Positions 1-11,636 of a stretch of 64,000 nucleotides of DNA are shown piece after piece. Source of the DNA: Coffea arabica. Lineage: Eukaryota; Streptophyta; Magnoliopsida; Gentianales; Rubiaceae. The first letter of the stretch is position 1; each line of letters begins with the position of its first letter. Under the pieces are notes generated by a model, which was given only the letters and a program-made list of their open reading frames with translations, was not told the DNA's origin and ran no database searches. A program made the translations under genes and the position numbers. The DNA lies in NCBI RefSeq assembly GCF_036785885.1, contig NC_092312.1, positions 27,114,739 through 27,178,738 on the forward strand. Reading direction: 5' to 3'.

Positions 1-2147
1 CCTATATCCAGTCCAATGTCGATGGGATGGTGATATAGTTGTTTGTCCATGCACCACTCAGAATTAGTATCTCTAATCATATAGACATCGCATGTAAAAT
101 GTAGTCTAACCAAGATATCCTACCACAGATGATAACCGACTAAGTGCATGAATCTTTACCTAATATTTGCACTCATCATGCAAATCAAGATTATAGATTT
201 GGTTTTTGTGTTTCTGTTTTTTTTTCTTGAGAAAAAAAGATCCCAATAAACAAAGTTCTGCATTGGATTCACATTTTTTAGAAGCAAGAGAGAGCAACAA
301 CAGTTGAGTAAATGTTAAGTAGATCTGAAGAACAACAATCGCCTGAACGTTAAACCCAAGAAGTACTACGTGTATTCGTGGCGAAAAGGGATTAGGCCAC
401 CTCTTAATTTAACTTCAGAAAAGTCTTTGGACCTCTCAATTTGTTTTTCTCTAGTCCTATGATGTCTTCCCCTGGCCACATTCTTTACATTTTTGCAGTA
501 GCTTAACTAGACAGGCATGATCCAGATTCGGTGATATCTCTATAGCTGGAAGAAGGTTCCCTCTATTATTGTCTAATGTTGTGTTTTGACAGCAGTTAAG
601 AACTCTTTGAGTAGATGATTAAGAAAAGATTGTGTGGAGCTGATGGAATTTAAGGTATCTTTTGTTCTTTAATTTGTTTAATGTTTTCTTGGAGACATCA
701 CTTTAATGCTGAGTCATAGACTAAAGTCTAAAAAATGGTCAACATTTTTGACTAGGACCTAACATTTGTTGTGGAAAAAGTACGGCTGATTTACGGCTGG
801 TCTTTGAATACAGATTTGCTTGTGTACTGTCGGAAGTTTCCCCGTGATTCCCTTTTATTCTTCATCTTTGTGGCACTGCTCATTCATGCATTTTTTATTG
901 GGGATTTCGTGGCATACCTGTTGATTATGTGAGGGTCCATATGAATTTTATGAAGCATTATTGGTGAAAATGTATGCAATTTTCCAACTTTCCATGAATC
1001 GTCGGTTTGTTTTGATAGGGAAAGTGCTTTAAAAATACTGATTTCACAGGATGGATAGATAGGTTTTGTCTATAGCTAGGCAGTAATATCAGGGGATCAG
1101 TACCTGAGGAAGGTTTATACATTTCCATGTTCATGTGCTCTGTTAAATTTTAACAAACTGCTGACTACTTCATCTTGCTTCACGCACTAATATAGATCGC
1201 TAAATGCAGTATATTTCGGCGCTTGATGCGCCCCTGGTATTGTTCTCTGCATCTTCCCATTTTCTTGGGAGAAAACTGTCCTTAGATGATGCCACGAGTG
1301 CCTGCCTATTCCTGCTGGAAAACTGGACTGAAAAATCAGCTGATTTTTGGCCTAACTTTTAGACACATCTGAAAGAAGTGATACTGCTCATCTAACTTTT
1401 GTTCATAACTGAAATCTACCGATGACTATCATTGAAACATGTTTAATACGAATCGCACACTTTATAATACTATGATTGATTAGGTTAGCAACCAGCTGAT
1501 TTCAGTCAAGATTTGGAATGTTATGCTTGAGATGTTGTATATTCTTTCTCATGCTAGCTCTGAATTTGAAGAGACATTTTCTTTTTTTCTTGTTACTGAT
1601 ATCAGTGTTAGTAATTCCAACGTACGTGTAAAATTACATATAGCTTTGGTAAAGCTGCCATGACATTACATGTCTTCCACAACCAGTGGAGGTTCAAACA
1701 GTTAGCTCTAGAGCAATAAGCTATAAATTGACACAATTTTGTCACCATCCCAGCGCCTGAATTCCTCCATTTTGTATCAACTAGACTCGCATTCCTTTCG
1801 CCATTTGGTAGATTAACTTGCAAGTTCTTGTGGCTGATTGTTAAGCTTGGCGTGTCTGCCAAAAGCTGCAATTTGTTTACCTTACTAGTTCGTGCTTTCT
1901 GTTTTCACTCCACTGTGAATTTAGGCAAGTCACTTTAACAAATAGAGTTGATGCTTAACCACTTCTAAAGCTGAAAGATTCAGTAACTGGTTCTACATCG
2001 ATTCTGCTGTCTAATAATCTAAAACTGTGTATCTATAATTTCTGGCAGCCACATAATAGTTTGGTTGGCACTGTTGCACAGCCTGCAATAGGATTGCTGT
2101 CTACTCCCCGGCAAGAATCAGCCAAGTGGTAGATCTATAGCTTTGGC
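1..2147. other. Non-coding region upstream of orphan MATE exon 1
   Basis: I see no convincing protein gene here. An 87-codon open frame on the minus strand (1608-1871) has no recognisable family. The stretch is likely the 5' flank or leader intron of the MATE gene. A plausible 3' splice site lies at 2047-2048, about 100 bases before the start codon, so the leader may be spliced; this is inference. The same sequence sits at 26765-28911 and, in front of the intact gene, at 53529-55675. Confidence 0.5.
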
Positions 2148-2224
2148 ATGGCAGATAATGCTGTTCTGGCTTCCCCTGAGAGAAAATGGAATTTCCCCCT
2201 CTTGGTTTTCTTCAAAGATGTTAG
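2148..2224 (+). pseudogene. Orphan first coding exon of MATE transporter
   Basis: This is a copy of exon 1 of the MATE gene whose intact version starts at 55676. It begins with ATG at 2148, preceded by an in-frame TAG at 2130, encodes 25 codons ending in the family's N-terminal FPLLVFFKDVR motif, and ends with a normal donor (AG then gtacat). Intron 1 is cut by the repeat junction at 2370/2371, and exons 2-13 are absent downstream. The fragment cannot make a transporter. If its promoter is active, the transcript would read into the next unit, antisense to the tRNA-Ser gene. Confidence 0.9.
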
Positions 2225-2428
2225 GTACATTTTCGGGATGCTATTGCAATCTTTCAACTTGTTAAGATAATCCAAGTGGCTCTTAGTTTCAGCTCTGCCT
2301 CCAAACACCATCTGTTAGTAACGAATGGTTCCTGAAAAGTAATCTGGGACCCTAAAAATGAGCCAAAAACGAAAAGCCTGGAGAAGGGAAGTGTATATGC
2401 GGTCCAGGATGCAATTAACAAAACTAAC

Positions 2429-2510
2429 CGTCGCCTGAGAGATTCGAACTCTCGCGGGGAAACCCCATGTACTTAGCAGGCACACGCCTTAACCACTCGG
2501 CCAAAGCGAC
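2429..2510 (-). tRNA. trnS-GCU: tRNA-Ser, anticodon GCU
   Basis: On the minus strand this is an 82-base class II tRNA. It has a 7-bp acceptor stem (5' GTCGCTT pairing with AGGCGAC), discriminator G, a D-arm with GGCCGAGTGGTTAAGGC, an anticodon loop CTGCTAA (anticodon at 2475-2477), a long variable arm as expected for serine, and a T-arm with GTTCGAATC. It has no encoded CCA and no intron, so it is of nuclear type. A TTTT run follows on its 3' side (2420-2423 read on the minus strand) and can act as the Pol III terminator. It lies 58 bases from the repeat junction. It decodes AGC and AGU. Confidence 0.97.
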
Positions 2511-3053
2511 TGGTTCGAGGTGGGGGGAACTATTTTCTATCTTATGGAATATTCCACAAGTTGGAACAGATGATGAATGAGATTAGTATTTACTTTAGAA
2601 ATTAGATGTTTCTGAATTTTTGAATCTTTTCCAAATGGTTATTGTAGATCAAGTTGAAGTTCGAATCATATAATATGCCCTGAATATCACGTTAAAGGGC
2701 TCTTGAATTTCAGGCCCAAGTCATGATGACTTTTTCCATGGATTTGTATGTGAAGGGACTTGCAGGAGTAGAAACTTTTGGTTTTAAGTGCATTACCAAA
2801 TTTCTATGGAATTGTCATTTGTTGACATTGATAGCACTATTTGGGAAAACCATCTAAAAGTTGGTAGCCCAACCCATAAGAAATAGTATATTATTCAATG
2901 CAATTTTTCCATAGTTAATTGCAGGGATATTCAGTAGTTAAGTTCAGTGTGACACATGCTATTGGATATGGATGGTAATTGGAACGAGTGCCTGCGAAAG
3001 TTCAATGAGGTTGGGGGCAAATGCAGGCCCCATCCCATCATCCGCCTTAATTT

Positions 3054-3120
3054 AATATATATATATAATATAAAATACATAATATAATATAGTTATATAT
3101 GTGTGTGTGTGTGTGTGTGT
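3054..3120. repeat. Compound (AT)n/(GT)10 microsatellite
   Basis: An AT-rich run is followed by ten perfect GT units (3101-3120). The length is identical in the second unit, which is useful for judging how recent or artificial the duplication is. Confidence 0.9.
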
Positions 3121-3174
3121 AATATGAAATGAATATTATGATATTTTCTTGTGATAATATAATAAAATTTTGAA

Positions 3175-3316
3175 AAATGTTATTTGTACTCCCATTTTTG
3201 TTAATTACACTTCCATTATTATTTTAATTATATGATTTTTATTTATTTATTAGACTATATGATAAAATGAATGGTAGGAGTGCAAATTCCAAAACAATGA
3301 AATGCAAATAACATTT
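3175..3316. mobile_element. MITE family 1, copy a
   Basis: This 142-bp element starts with aaatgttattt and ends with aaataacattt, a perfect 11-bp terminal inverted repeat. Inner inverted motifs (tactccc / ggagtgcaaa) extend the symmetry. A second member of the same family lies at 7416-7551 and shares the central tagactatatgat motif. There is no coding capacity. Confidence 0.75.
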
Positions 3317-6297
3317 TTCTATAATTTTTTGTGGTAAAATGATAATTTTGTTATGTTAGTTTACCTTTTTTCTTTTGCTATGTCATGTTGTTTATAAAAA
3401 TAATGATAATTCATTTAGAATTCATGTAACATCAGACATAGAGAAGCGGATTCACATCACATGGTCAAAAATAATTTTTATACTTTATCTCATGTTAAAT
3501 TTTTTGATGTGAAATTTGAAAAAATGATTAGTAAATCTATTATTAGTGTTATACATATATTAAAAAAAATGACATGAAAAATAAAAATAGTAGCAAGACA
3601 ATTCGGGGCATCCACGGGGATAGCGGGGCAGGACGGGGGCAGGGAGTGCCCAAACCCGCCCTATTGCCAACCATACTATTGGGCGGTTTTCTTCGCATCT
3701 CTTGAATTCTGTATGGCATGCCCCATATGACATTTTCTACATATCATCAATTCATCATTTTTATTTATCTGGTTTATTAATCGTGAATTTTGTCATTCAC
3801 ATTCATTTTTAGAGCAGGAAGTTTAATTCCTCAACCGTTGATTAATAATTCAAAGAGCATGTCTTGTCTACCTTGGACAAAATGCATGATGCCATATAAT
3901 TTGTACGGTGTAATGGAAAAACCACGTAGATATTTGTGGGGTTAAATGTTTTATTGTCAAGAGGATTTCTTCACAAAATTTTGAATTATTAATCGATAGA
4001 AATAAATTACCCAAAGTTTGCCCTCTAATTTGAAGAATATGAGTGTCTGTAGTGATGTATATGCACCCATGTAGAGAGGATGCTATACTATGCAGTGCTC
4101 CAATCGCGTTGCAGTCTGATCATGTAGAAGTTCCAATGCTTGATTTTCGACTGATTTAATTGAAGAAGAACTTAAAGATAGACTGCAAAAAACCAGAGAC
4201 CACCAGAAAATACTAATTACACCCTCTTGAGGTAAATTAAAATCTTTTTTTTTAAATAAAGAAAAAAAAAAGTTAGACTATTGTGCTCAAATGTATAGAC
4301 GAAATAAGAAAATTTACTTCTAGAGATGAATGTTAACACCCTCAGTTTGGGATATCAAGCCATCGCATGGGCCTTGGTCATATATATATATATATATATA
4401 TAAATTTTTATGAGTGAAAAAAAACTATATTGCTAACAAATATTTTTTAAAAAAATTTTTAATTTTCTATAGGAGTAAATACATTTGTTTTCAATAGAGC
4501 ATGGGGTACGTATCTCAATTTATGAAGACATTCCAAAGTATCTAAATCTATTGCGTATTATCAAGCTGCCACAAAATAAGTGAATGAGGTGAGACCTTGA
4601 TTGACGATTGATTTCATTATGCACACCACCTTTTGAACCAAATAAATCTTCCATTCAATTGGCCCACGTGAGAAAACACACAGGGCAAGTTATTTTTGGG
4701 GAATCATTGATACAATTTTAATTTTGGCTTCATTTGTTCCTTTTTTGGTTTGTTTTCACCTAATAATGAAGAAAAGCATGAAAAAGAAGTGGAGTATACT
4801 ATTCTTGATTCAATTCCTTTTTCTTTTTTCTTTTTTCTTTTACTGTTAAGCAAATTTATAAACATTCCATTTATAAATCATATTATATATGCAATAATAC
4901 ATAAGCTCTCTTGCACTATCATATAAATATGACTCGTTTATTAATAATATTGATTTCTGTTTTATATATAAAAAAAAAAATCATGTAGACGTGACTCGTG
5001 ATCACTTTTCTTACATCACGTGACTATAAAATATACTACATGATTTACAAGCGACATTTTAGACAACCTCTGCATAAGCATTTAACTGGTGGAAAACAAG
5101 CCCTGTAAAAATACAGCAACATGTAAAATTAGCACATTCTTTGTCTGGGCTGTGCTCCAGATTTTGAACGTTCCTGGCTCCTAGTTGACAAAAAAAAAAA
5201 AAAAGATGAAATATTGAATTTAATTCAAAATTCATCCTACTCTCCGAAATCCCTAATACATAGATTTACCTAATGTGTTCGGTGCTAAAACATGGTACTC
5301 AACATGTTCAACAATAGGAATCTAGGTCTATAGATTGGTACTCCAAATTTGAACTCATTATGTCTTCCTATAAAAGCAAAAGCAGTGCCCCTTAAATTAT
5401 TTTCAATCATGACCCCTTATGCTTTATCTTGCATATCAATCCACCGCTCTATCTCTTCAAAAGCAAGAAATATCAGCAAAATTCATAGTTGAGTAATGGG
5501 AATCATCAAGTGTATCTTCTTTCCTATGCACGCCTAAAACATGCATTATGTCTTTGCCACTTGATGATCAACGAAGTCAAAATATGTTGTAATACGAGAT
5601 CTCAATCCGACCTGTTAATTTTTCTACGTTTGATTCTAACAGTTGAATTGAAACATCGACAAGGCTTCAGACCTGATGAATAGCAGCAGCTCAGTGGGAT
5701 GAGCGGATTTTGGATATGGGGGAAACAGTGCAAAGAACCAATTAATTTTGCTTTGATTTTTGAGCATTATGGGTTTTGGTTGGGGAAAATCTCCAATTAA
5801 TTCTAGTCCGATCAATGTGCAAATGTTATTGAAACAAATTATGCAACAATAAAATTCTAGGTACTTCATAATTAATTTATACTTACATGCACCTTTTAAA
5901 ATAAAAAAGATTTAAGACGGATGCCTTGCAAATTGTGGCCGCAGAGAAGGTTTCATTGTCTAAAATCAACCGTCACATGTCCCAATCATAGACCTTTTGC
6001 AACCAGAGAAAAAGATTTTATCTGGGGATGAAAATTGAAATTCATGAAAGGATTTCACATTAATTTTCAAGTTGATGGACCAATGGATATGATCGATTTT
6101 CACCTGAATGGCTTTGGGAACATTGTATTCTAAGGTCATTTTCAGAATTGGTCATGATGGCCTCCATCTATCAAAAGCAAACCTCTCCTTTTCGCTGTTT
6201 AAAAACCCTCCAAAAACCCTTTCCCATGTCAAGCAAATCATTCTTCCCAGCCCATCTTTCTGATCACTCACACACACACACTTTCACTGCACTAGCG

Positions 6298-9200
6298 ATG
6301 ACTATCTACAGAACAGATCCAGAAGAGGAAGCTTTATTCCGCTCCTATCCTTGCGCAGTTTACTACGTACAGAGTCCATCATCAGTTTCCCATGCATACA
6401 GTGCTGAAATTCGTAACATCAACAATGAATCTGCATTAGAAACTTTTGCCAACAATCCCAACAACGCAAGCCAAGAAGCAGCCAATCGGCTTGCTCTATC
6501 GCGTTACTCGTCCTCTCATGGATCAACCAACCTTTTCCTGCATGAGAAGAAAATCCCTTATGATCATGATGTTCAAAGCCATGGAACAGGAGTTACGTAC
6601 AATGAAGAGATTAATCGTCACGAAGGCAATATGGTTGTTGTTGATAGACTCAGAAATGGCTATCACATTGAAGAAGATCATGAGTATGAAGAGGATGAGG
6701 AATATTTTGAGGAGAAGGCCGAATGGTGGAGAATGTTTTCTTTCGGTGGTTCTATTTCTGGAGGGTGGAAGTTTCTGCAGATGACTTGGAGGTTTATACT
6801 GAGTGTGGTGATTGCACTAGTTGTGTTCTACATTCTCACCAAGCCACCAGCTCCTAAGATGTCTATTAAGGTAAAATCTCTAGCCCTTTTTCCCCTTTTA
6901 GATATTTGATTCGGCCCATTCTCAACTGATTTTCTTCACTTGCTTTTAGTTTCTGATTTTGACTGTTGTCAGTGCGTGCTTCTAGTTTCTGATTTTAACG
7001 GTTATCAGTGCGGCGTGCAGTAGATGCATCTCCTTTTTTTTGGTAATTGAACGTAGGACCTCCTATTTATAATTGCTCGTATCTTACTATTTAACCCAAC
7101 CCTTCCCGCAGTAGATGCATCTTAACCGTCAGTGGAAAAGTTAATTAGAATTAAAATAAAAAGAGTTTCATGACAATTTTGGCATTCCTTTCTTCGTAAC
7201 ATTTTTTGCCATATGACATTATGGTTGTGCATAATCCGACAACTAGGGCAATGCCAATATGTAAAATCTCCCAAACCATGTTGAAAACAGAAAGCAAAAG
7301 AAACAAATGCAATGACCCCAAGATTTGTGTAAAACTGTGGAGTGACTCAATATGGAAATCTTCACAGGAGTCAAAGAATTGTGTTTCTGACAAATGTATA
7401 GAATTTTATGTAAATAAATGTTATTTACACTCCTCTTTTGTTATTTGCGCTTCCACTACTATTTTTATTATATAGTTTTCGTTTATTAGACTATATGATA
7501 TAACAAAAGGTGAGAGTGCAAATAACAAAATATGAAGTGCAAATAACATTTCCCTTTCATAAATAGCTAATTCACCTGGTTATATGTTTACGTGATGTAA
7601 AAAAGTTACATTGGAAGAAGATTAGAAAGAAAAGTTAAAGAGCCTTTTGAAAATCTTGCACGCTAATACTAAATGTATGAATGATTACTATTAGCCATCA
7701 TTTTCTTAGCCATATATAGCTAATGCAAAGGAAATCATCTTTTTCATAGGAGTGTAAACTAGCCTAAATAAGCTGAATATCTTAGTGTTCAGATTTATTT
7801 GATTATTTTAATGATATTGAATTTTGTTCAAATTTGACTTGTTTTCTTCTCGAATTGAGGTTGAATAAACTTTTGTCGAGGCGAAATCGAGTCGAGATCG
7901 AATAGTTTGAACTTTTTATATGTAAATTTCACTTATATGCTAATTAAACCAAACTTGAGCTGAATTTGAAAATTTATCAAGTACAAAATGTTGTTCAAGT
8001 TTGGTTTGATTAGTTGACGAACCAAATTTGCTTGAACTCTTATCGAGCTGAGTTTAATTCAAATATCGAATAGTTTAGTTTATCTTTCACCTTCACTTTT
8101 CATAATTCTCTAAATATGAAAACGGGGAAGTTTATTCTGGAATTATTCTTTTTTTTTTTTTTTACATAACGGCACATCTAACTTAGTCTAACGGTGGCCT
8201 AACTAGGTCGAGAAAATCGAATGAGACTGAACCACTATCTGACCAAACGGATGCACCACGTACACGCATATGAACTTAGAAAAAAATCACATATAGTGGC
8301 ACATTGACGGGTACCCTACAATCCATGTAGTAGCCAACTCCTTTAGAGAAAGTTGGTTCTTGAAAGAAGGCAATTTTGCTTTTGGGCTGTAGTTGGGCTT
8401 TGTCTGCTACACCTTCCCATCATTGTTCAAAAAAAAAAAAAAACAATTGTTTCCTATTGGGCTTAAAAGGCCCAATCCTATCACTGGAAAAGATTAAAAC
8501 GTCCGATAGGAATTCAACAATAATTCATGCCTCATGGAAATTGAACTATTAACACTTTTAGGGACCTTATTTTAGTCATTTTGAGCAATAAAGCAGATCC
8601 ACTTCAAGAAATTGTGACCCTTGGTTATCAAAGCAGACATGCTTTTACCTTAACCATTTGTAGGCCCTTTCTAGCCTTTACTTGCTTTTGTTTAAAGAAA
8701 GAGATTTGTCTCATTCTAAAGGCTGAAAGGTATCATTGAAGTTGGAAGAGAAAAACGTCAAGTAAGAAATTAAGAGTAGAAAAATCAAATGTTGCTATCT
8801 TAACTATTTGTTTGTAGGGCCATTATCCTGACTATCTTAAATGGTTCTCAGAACACATGAAAACTTTTTTTTTAATAAAAAAAACTAGAAAATTTTATTA
8901 AATTGAAGATAGATCTGCAGTAATTGCGGAGGAAAGAAAAGATGGTGAAGAAAATCTCCAAGTACGAATGTCTGAAATAGAACTAACATTCCTAGCTGAT
9001 AAATGAGCAATCACATCTAGATTCTTAAGAACCCAATTGGCCACCCAAATGACGAAAATTACACAGTTAGATGTTTATTCTCCTCGGATAAGTGCAAATT
9101 AATTTCACAAGTTGGTATAGCCATTATTAGCTCATGAAATAGTAATCAACTCAAGATGAAACATAAATGGAAGAAAACTTTGTAAATTAATATACCTAAT

Positions 9201-11636
9201 TTACATTGCACCATCTATTTTAAGTATTTTTAATTTTTTATTCCTTATAAGTGTATTGTTTCAATTAGCTTGCTACAGGTTGCTGTTCCTAGTATAAAAT
9301 ATATTGCTAGTACCTTTGAATATTTTTGTGTACGTACAAGATCCTTCTAGATGGATTAAGAGTCCTTGATTTTTTTCCGGGATTGGAAGTATAGTGGCAT
9401 GTTCAAAGGGACAAATGTTTGTGATCGAAATGGAAGCTCCACCTCTCATGGGATCTGTTATCCATCAAATCCACAATATACAAAGGCTCAGGCAAATCCA
9501 CCACTAAGAATTGTTTACTTCTATCTTGTCTCTCTTTGTGGCTCACCTGTTCTTGACCATTTAATTAATTTCAATGACATGAACAATTTCCTTGTTTTCA
9601 ACTTGATATTAAACCACATAAACTCTATATATATTGCATGAGAAGGTTGGTATCAATGATAGGAAATTAATTCGTACGCTTAATAATTTGCTTGTTCGTT
9701 TGTTGCTAATAACACCAGACCAGAATTTTGTTGTTTTCCATTCTTTGGATGAACAAATCAGGAGCATTTAGTCGTATTTTTGGCTTCAAGCTCATTTTGC
9801 CATTCTGAATTATTTACAAATCATTCCATCACATCAATACGTTCATATATGAGAGGAGAAGAGCAAGAGCACGAGTGTGTCATCCCACCTTATAATGCAC
9901 GCATGATTGTGGTTTCATCCTCAACCATTGCTTCTGTGTCTGTTATCCTCTTCTTGATTGTCATGATTGCCTTGTTATCTTCGTCAAACGGTACTCTCCT
10001 GTCATTTAGCAATATCATTTTTGAGAGATGATACAGTTCCTTTTGGATATCATGCCCTCGAATTAAAATTACCATAAGTGATTTTAACCCTTAAATTGTC
10101 ATTATTCAAAAAAATATAAATAATTATCATTCTTGAGAGATACAAATTGAGGGAATTGTTCTTAAAAGCGACATAAAATCTTCCATCATTTTTTACCCTG
10201 GATTATTGATGTTAGGCAAAAATATGCAATAGTACCTCAATATTTTGGATAAACTACAATGGACCGCTCTAATCTGGGACACTCAAAGAATCATAAATGT
10301 TAAAAATCTACACATCAAACATGTAAATTAACCAATGTCTTTTCAACTTTAATTCAAGTTCTATGTAACACGATGTATAGCAAACTCAGATTCCACAGTT
10401 CCTTCCATCAGCCAAAAAGTTACAGTATCAGATTTCCAATATGCATCAAAATTCAACATGAAATGACATAGTTGTGTAGGTCAGAATCGATCTCCAACTC
10501 ACGTATCCGTTCCTTAATATTGTACCTCTTGTAACAAGTCGATATTTGCAAAGATGGCAGGAATTCCCCAGTTTGAATTGGTTGAAGGAGTTGATGCATC
10601 TGGTGTCACCACCAAGCTGCTCACTTGCAATTGTACCGTGGACTTAGTGGTGGACAACAAGTCGAAGCTATTTGGGCTACACATTCATCCACCCTTCCTG
10701 GCAATGTCATTTGGCAATCTCCCTTTTGCATTGACTGAAGTAAGCATTTGTGTGGTATACATTTTTCAACCTTTAATCATTACAGTCACTTGTACCGTCA
10801 AGGACAGAAGGAAGCATGCATGCTTTATCCAATTGCCAGCAAGGATTCTATTGTCTCTCTCTGTTTTAGTCTTGTCAGTATTCTATTTTGGCCAAAAGTA
10901 AACAATCTGGGACTTAAACTTCATCTGATCTCAGTTTGCAGCCTTAATTCGGCCTCGTAAAAGAGCAGCTCATATTCTCTCCATTTGAAGCAAAGTGGCG
11001 GACTTAATATTTTTTAAATGTCCGCAAGATTTTAGCTGCATGAAAATACTATGTAGCTGCATGAAATTACTATAAGGTAGAAGATTTGATTTACAAGTTT
11101 AAAAACAAAAACAAATTTGAGGTGCACAATAGAACTTTACAACCAATTGTTGAAGTTGTATTTTTGTCGTTCGTCAGGACATACGTACATACATACATAT
11201 ACCTACCATAATTGCTCTTTCTTTGGTACTGATCATGATTAGATTTTTCTTGTCCCAAAAAAAGGGGAAAAGTAAAACATCTTAAAATTTTTGGGTTATC
11301 TTTTGCACACTTGAACTAATACTCAAGATTTAAAAAATGTTGCAGGCTCCAGAGTTTCATACAGGGATTGATGATACAGAAATGTTCAAGTTGTTTGTGG
11401 GCACTAGAAATAAACCAATGTATGCTGCAGGAAGAAGCATGCAAGATTTGCTTGAATCAAACAAGGGATTGCCTCTCGTCATTCGCGTGCACCTAAGATC
11501 AAGTTTTAAAGTAGTTTGGGGACTCATCAAGCCTAAATTTCATCACGAAGCTCAGTGCCTAATTATTCTTCGAAAAGCATATGACAAGAAACATAGAACT
11601 CAAGAATTTATTGGCAAGTGTGCCATTTCTTCATAG
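6298..11636 (+). CDS. LEA-2 / NHL-like hydroxyproline-rich glycoprotein family protein (YYVQSPS type)
   Basis: Three exons: 6298-6870, 10554-10739 and 11346-11636, all with GT-AG introns in phase 0, giving 349 residues. Seen in the protein: an N-terminal cytosolic part with the family motif YYVQSPS (residues 22-28), a strongly acidic stretch (about 125-142), one membrane segment (about 166-180), then a lumen-side LEA-2 domain. Within that domain are EGVDASGVTTKLLTCNCTVDL in exon 2 and the conserved C-terminal block around VVWGLIKPKFHH and KAYDKKHRTQ in exon 3. The length fits the Arabidopsis At5g42860/At1g45688 group. The start at 6298 is preferred. An upstream in-frame ATG at 6148 would add 50 residues of leader-like sequence without family similarity. 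Proteins of this type are single-pass endomembrane or plasma-membrane proteins linked to stress responses; the exact function is unknown. Intron 1 is unusually long (3,683 bp) and carries transposons. Confidence 0.9.
7030..7115 (-). mobile_element. SINE-like remnant in LEA-2 intron 1
   Basis: Read on the minus strand, this stretch contains a Pol III B-box-like motif (gtcctacgttcaattac) after a degraded tRNA-like head and ends in an A-rich run. That suits an old plant SINE. No target-site duplication was found. Confidence 0.4.
7416..7551. mobile_element. MITE family 1, copy b (LEA-2 intron 1)
   Basis: This 136-bp element has the same terminal inverted repeat (aaatgttattt / aaataacattt) as 3175-3316 and the same central tagactatatgat motif. 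The internal inverted repeats (gttatttgcgcttcc / gaagtgcaaataac) are better kept than in copy a. Confidence 0.75.
7747..8095. mobile_element. hAT-like MITE remnant in LEA-2 intron 1
   Basis: The segment opens with taggagtgtaaactagcc, a typical start of a common plant non-autonomous hAT-like group. It continues with the repetitive tcgag/cgaat-rich text characteristic of that group. A better example of the group starts near 63510. The right end is not clear. Confidence 0.45.
9366..10031 (+). other. Unassigned open frames inside LEA-2 intron 1
   Basis: Two open frames lie in the long intron. The first (9366-9641, 91 codons) has no recognised family. The second (9780-10031, 83 codons) contains MRGEEQEHECVIPPYN, then about 25 hydrophobic residues (near codons 42-67) like a single membrane anchor. 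A downstream donor-like site follows the second. They could be a decayed gene fragment or chance. They are not part of the LEA-2 reading frame. Confidence 0.2.

Larger units (their letters stand above)
1..2370 (+). repeat. Tail of an upstream tandem repeat unit
   Basis: These bases match 26765-29134 and 53529-55898. They imply that at least one more unit, or the source of the duplication, begins to the left of the window. The segment ends inside MATE intron 1, 146 bases past the exon 1 donor, and then joins the start of the next unit. Confidence 0.95.
3012..3671. mobile_element. Probable hAT-like non-autonomous element
   Basis: Two GC-rich ends of similar, inverted composition bound an AT-rich interior. 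The left end starts with gttgggggcaaatgcagg. The right end, read on the opposite strand, starts with gttggcaatagggcggg followed by G/C-rich repeats. This end type is common in plant hAT-like MITEs. The ends are diverged, no target-site duplication was established, and the limits are approximate. Confidence 0.4.
2511..6297. other. Intergenic region between tRNA-Ser and LEA-2 gene
   Basis: There is no recognisable protein gene. The region holds a probable hAT-like element with a nested 142-bp MITE (3012-3671), microsatellites at 3054-3120 and 4380-4402, and AT-rich sequence. The last few hundred bases should be promoter and leader of the LEA-2 gene. A short CA repeat at 6269-6280 sits in the presumed leader. 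No sure TATA box was picked out. Confidence 0.55.

Noticed and set aside
1608-1871. 87-codon minus-strand open frame (also 28372 and 55136)
   Set aside because: No recognisable family, no supporting splice or promoter context, and its three-fold occurrence is only due to the tandem repeat.
6446-6784. 112-codon frame overlapping LEA-2 exon 1
   Set aside because: Out-of-frame shadow of the LEA-2 coding exon.
7151-7475. Overlapping 80- and 89-codon frames on opposite strands
   Set aside because: They lie in the LEA-2 intron, partly inside MITE family 1 copy b, with no family similarity.
8885-9100. Minus-strand sequence faintly like the tail of a LINE RNase H region
   Set aside because: Only a short frame with a few plausible residues; no catalytic motif or adjacent reverse transcriptase, so it cannot be supported.
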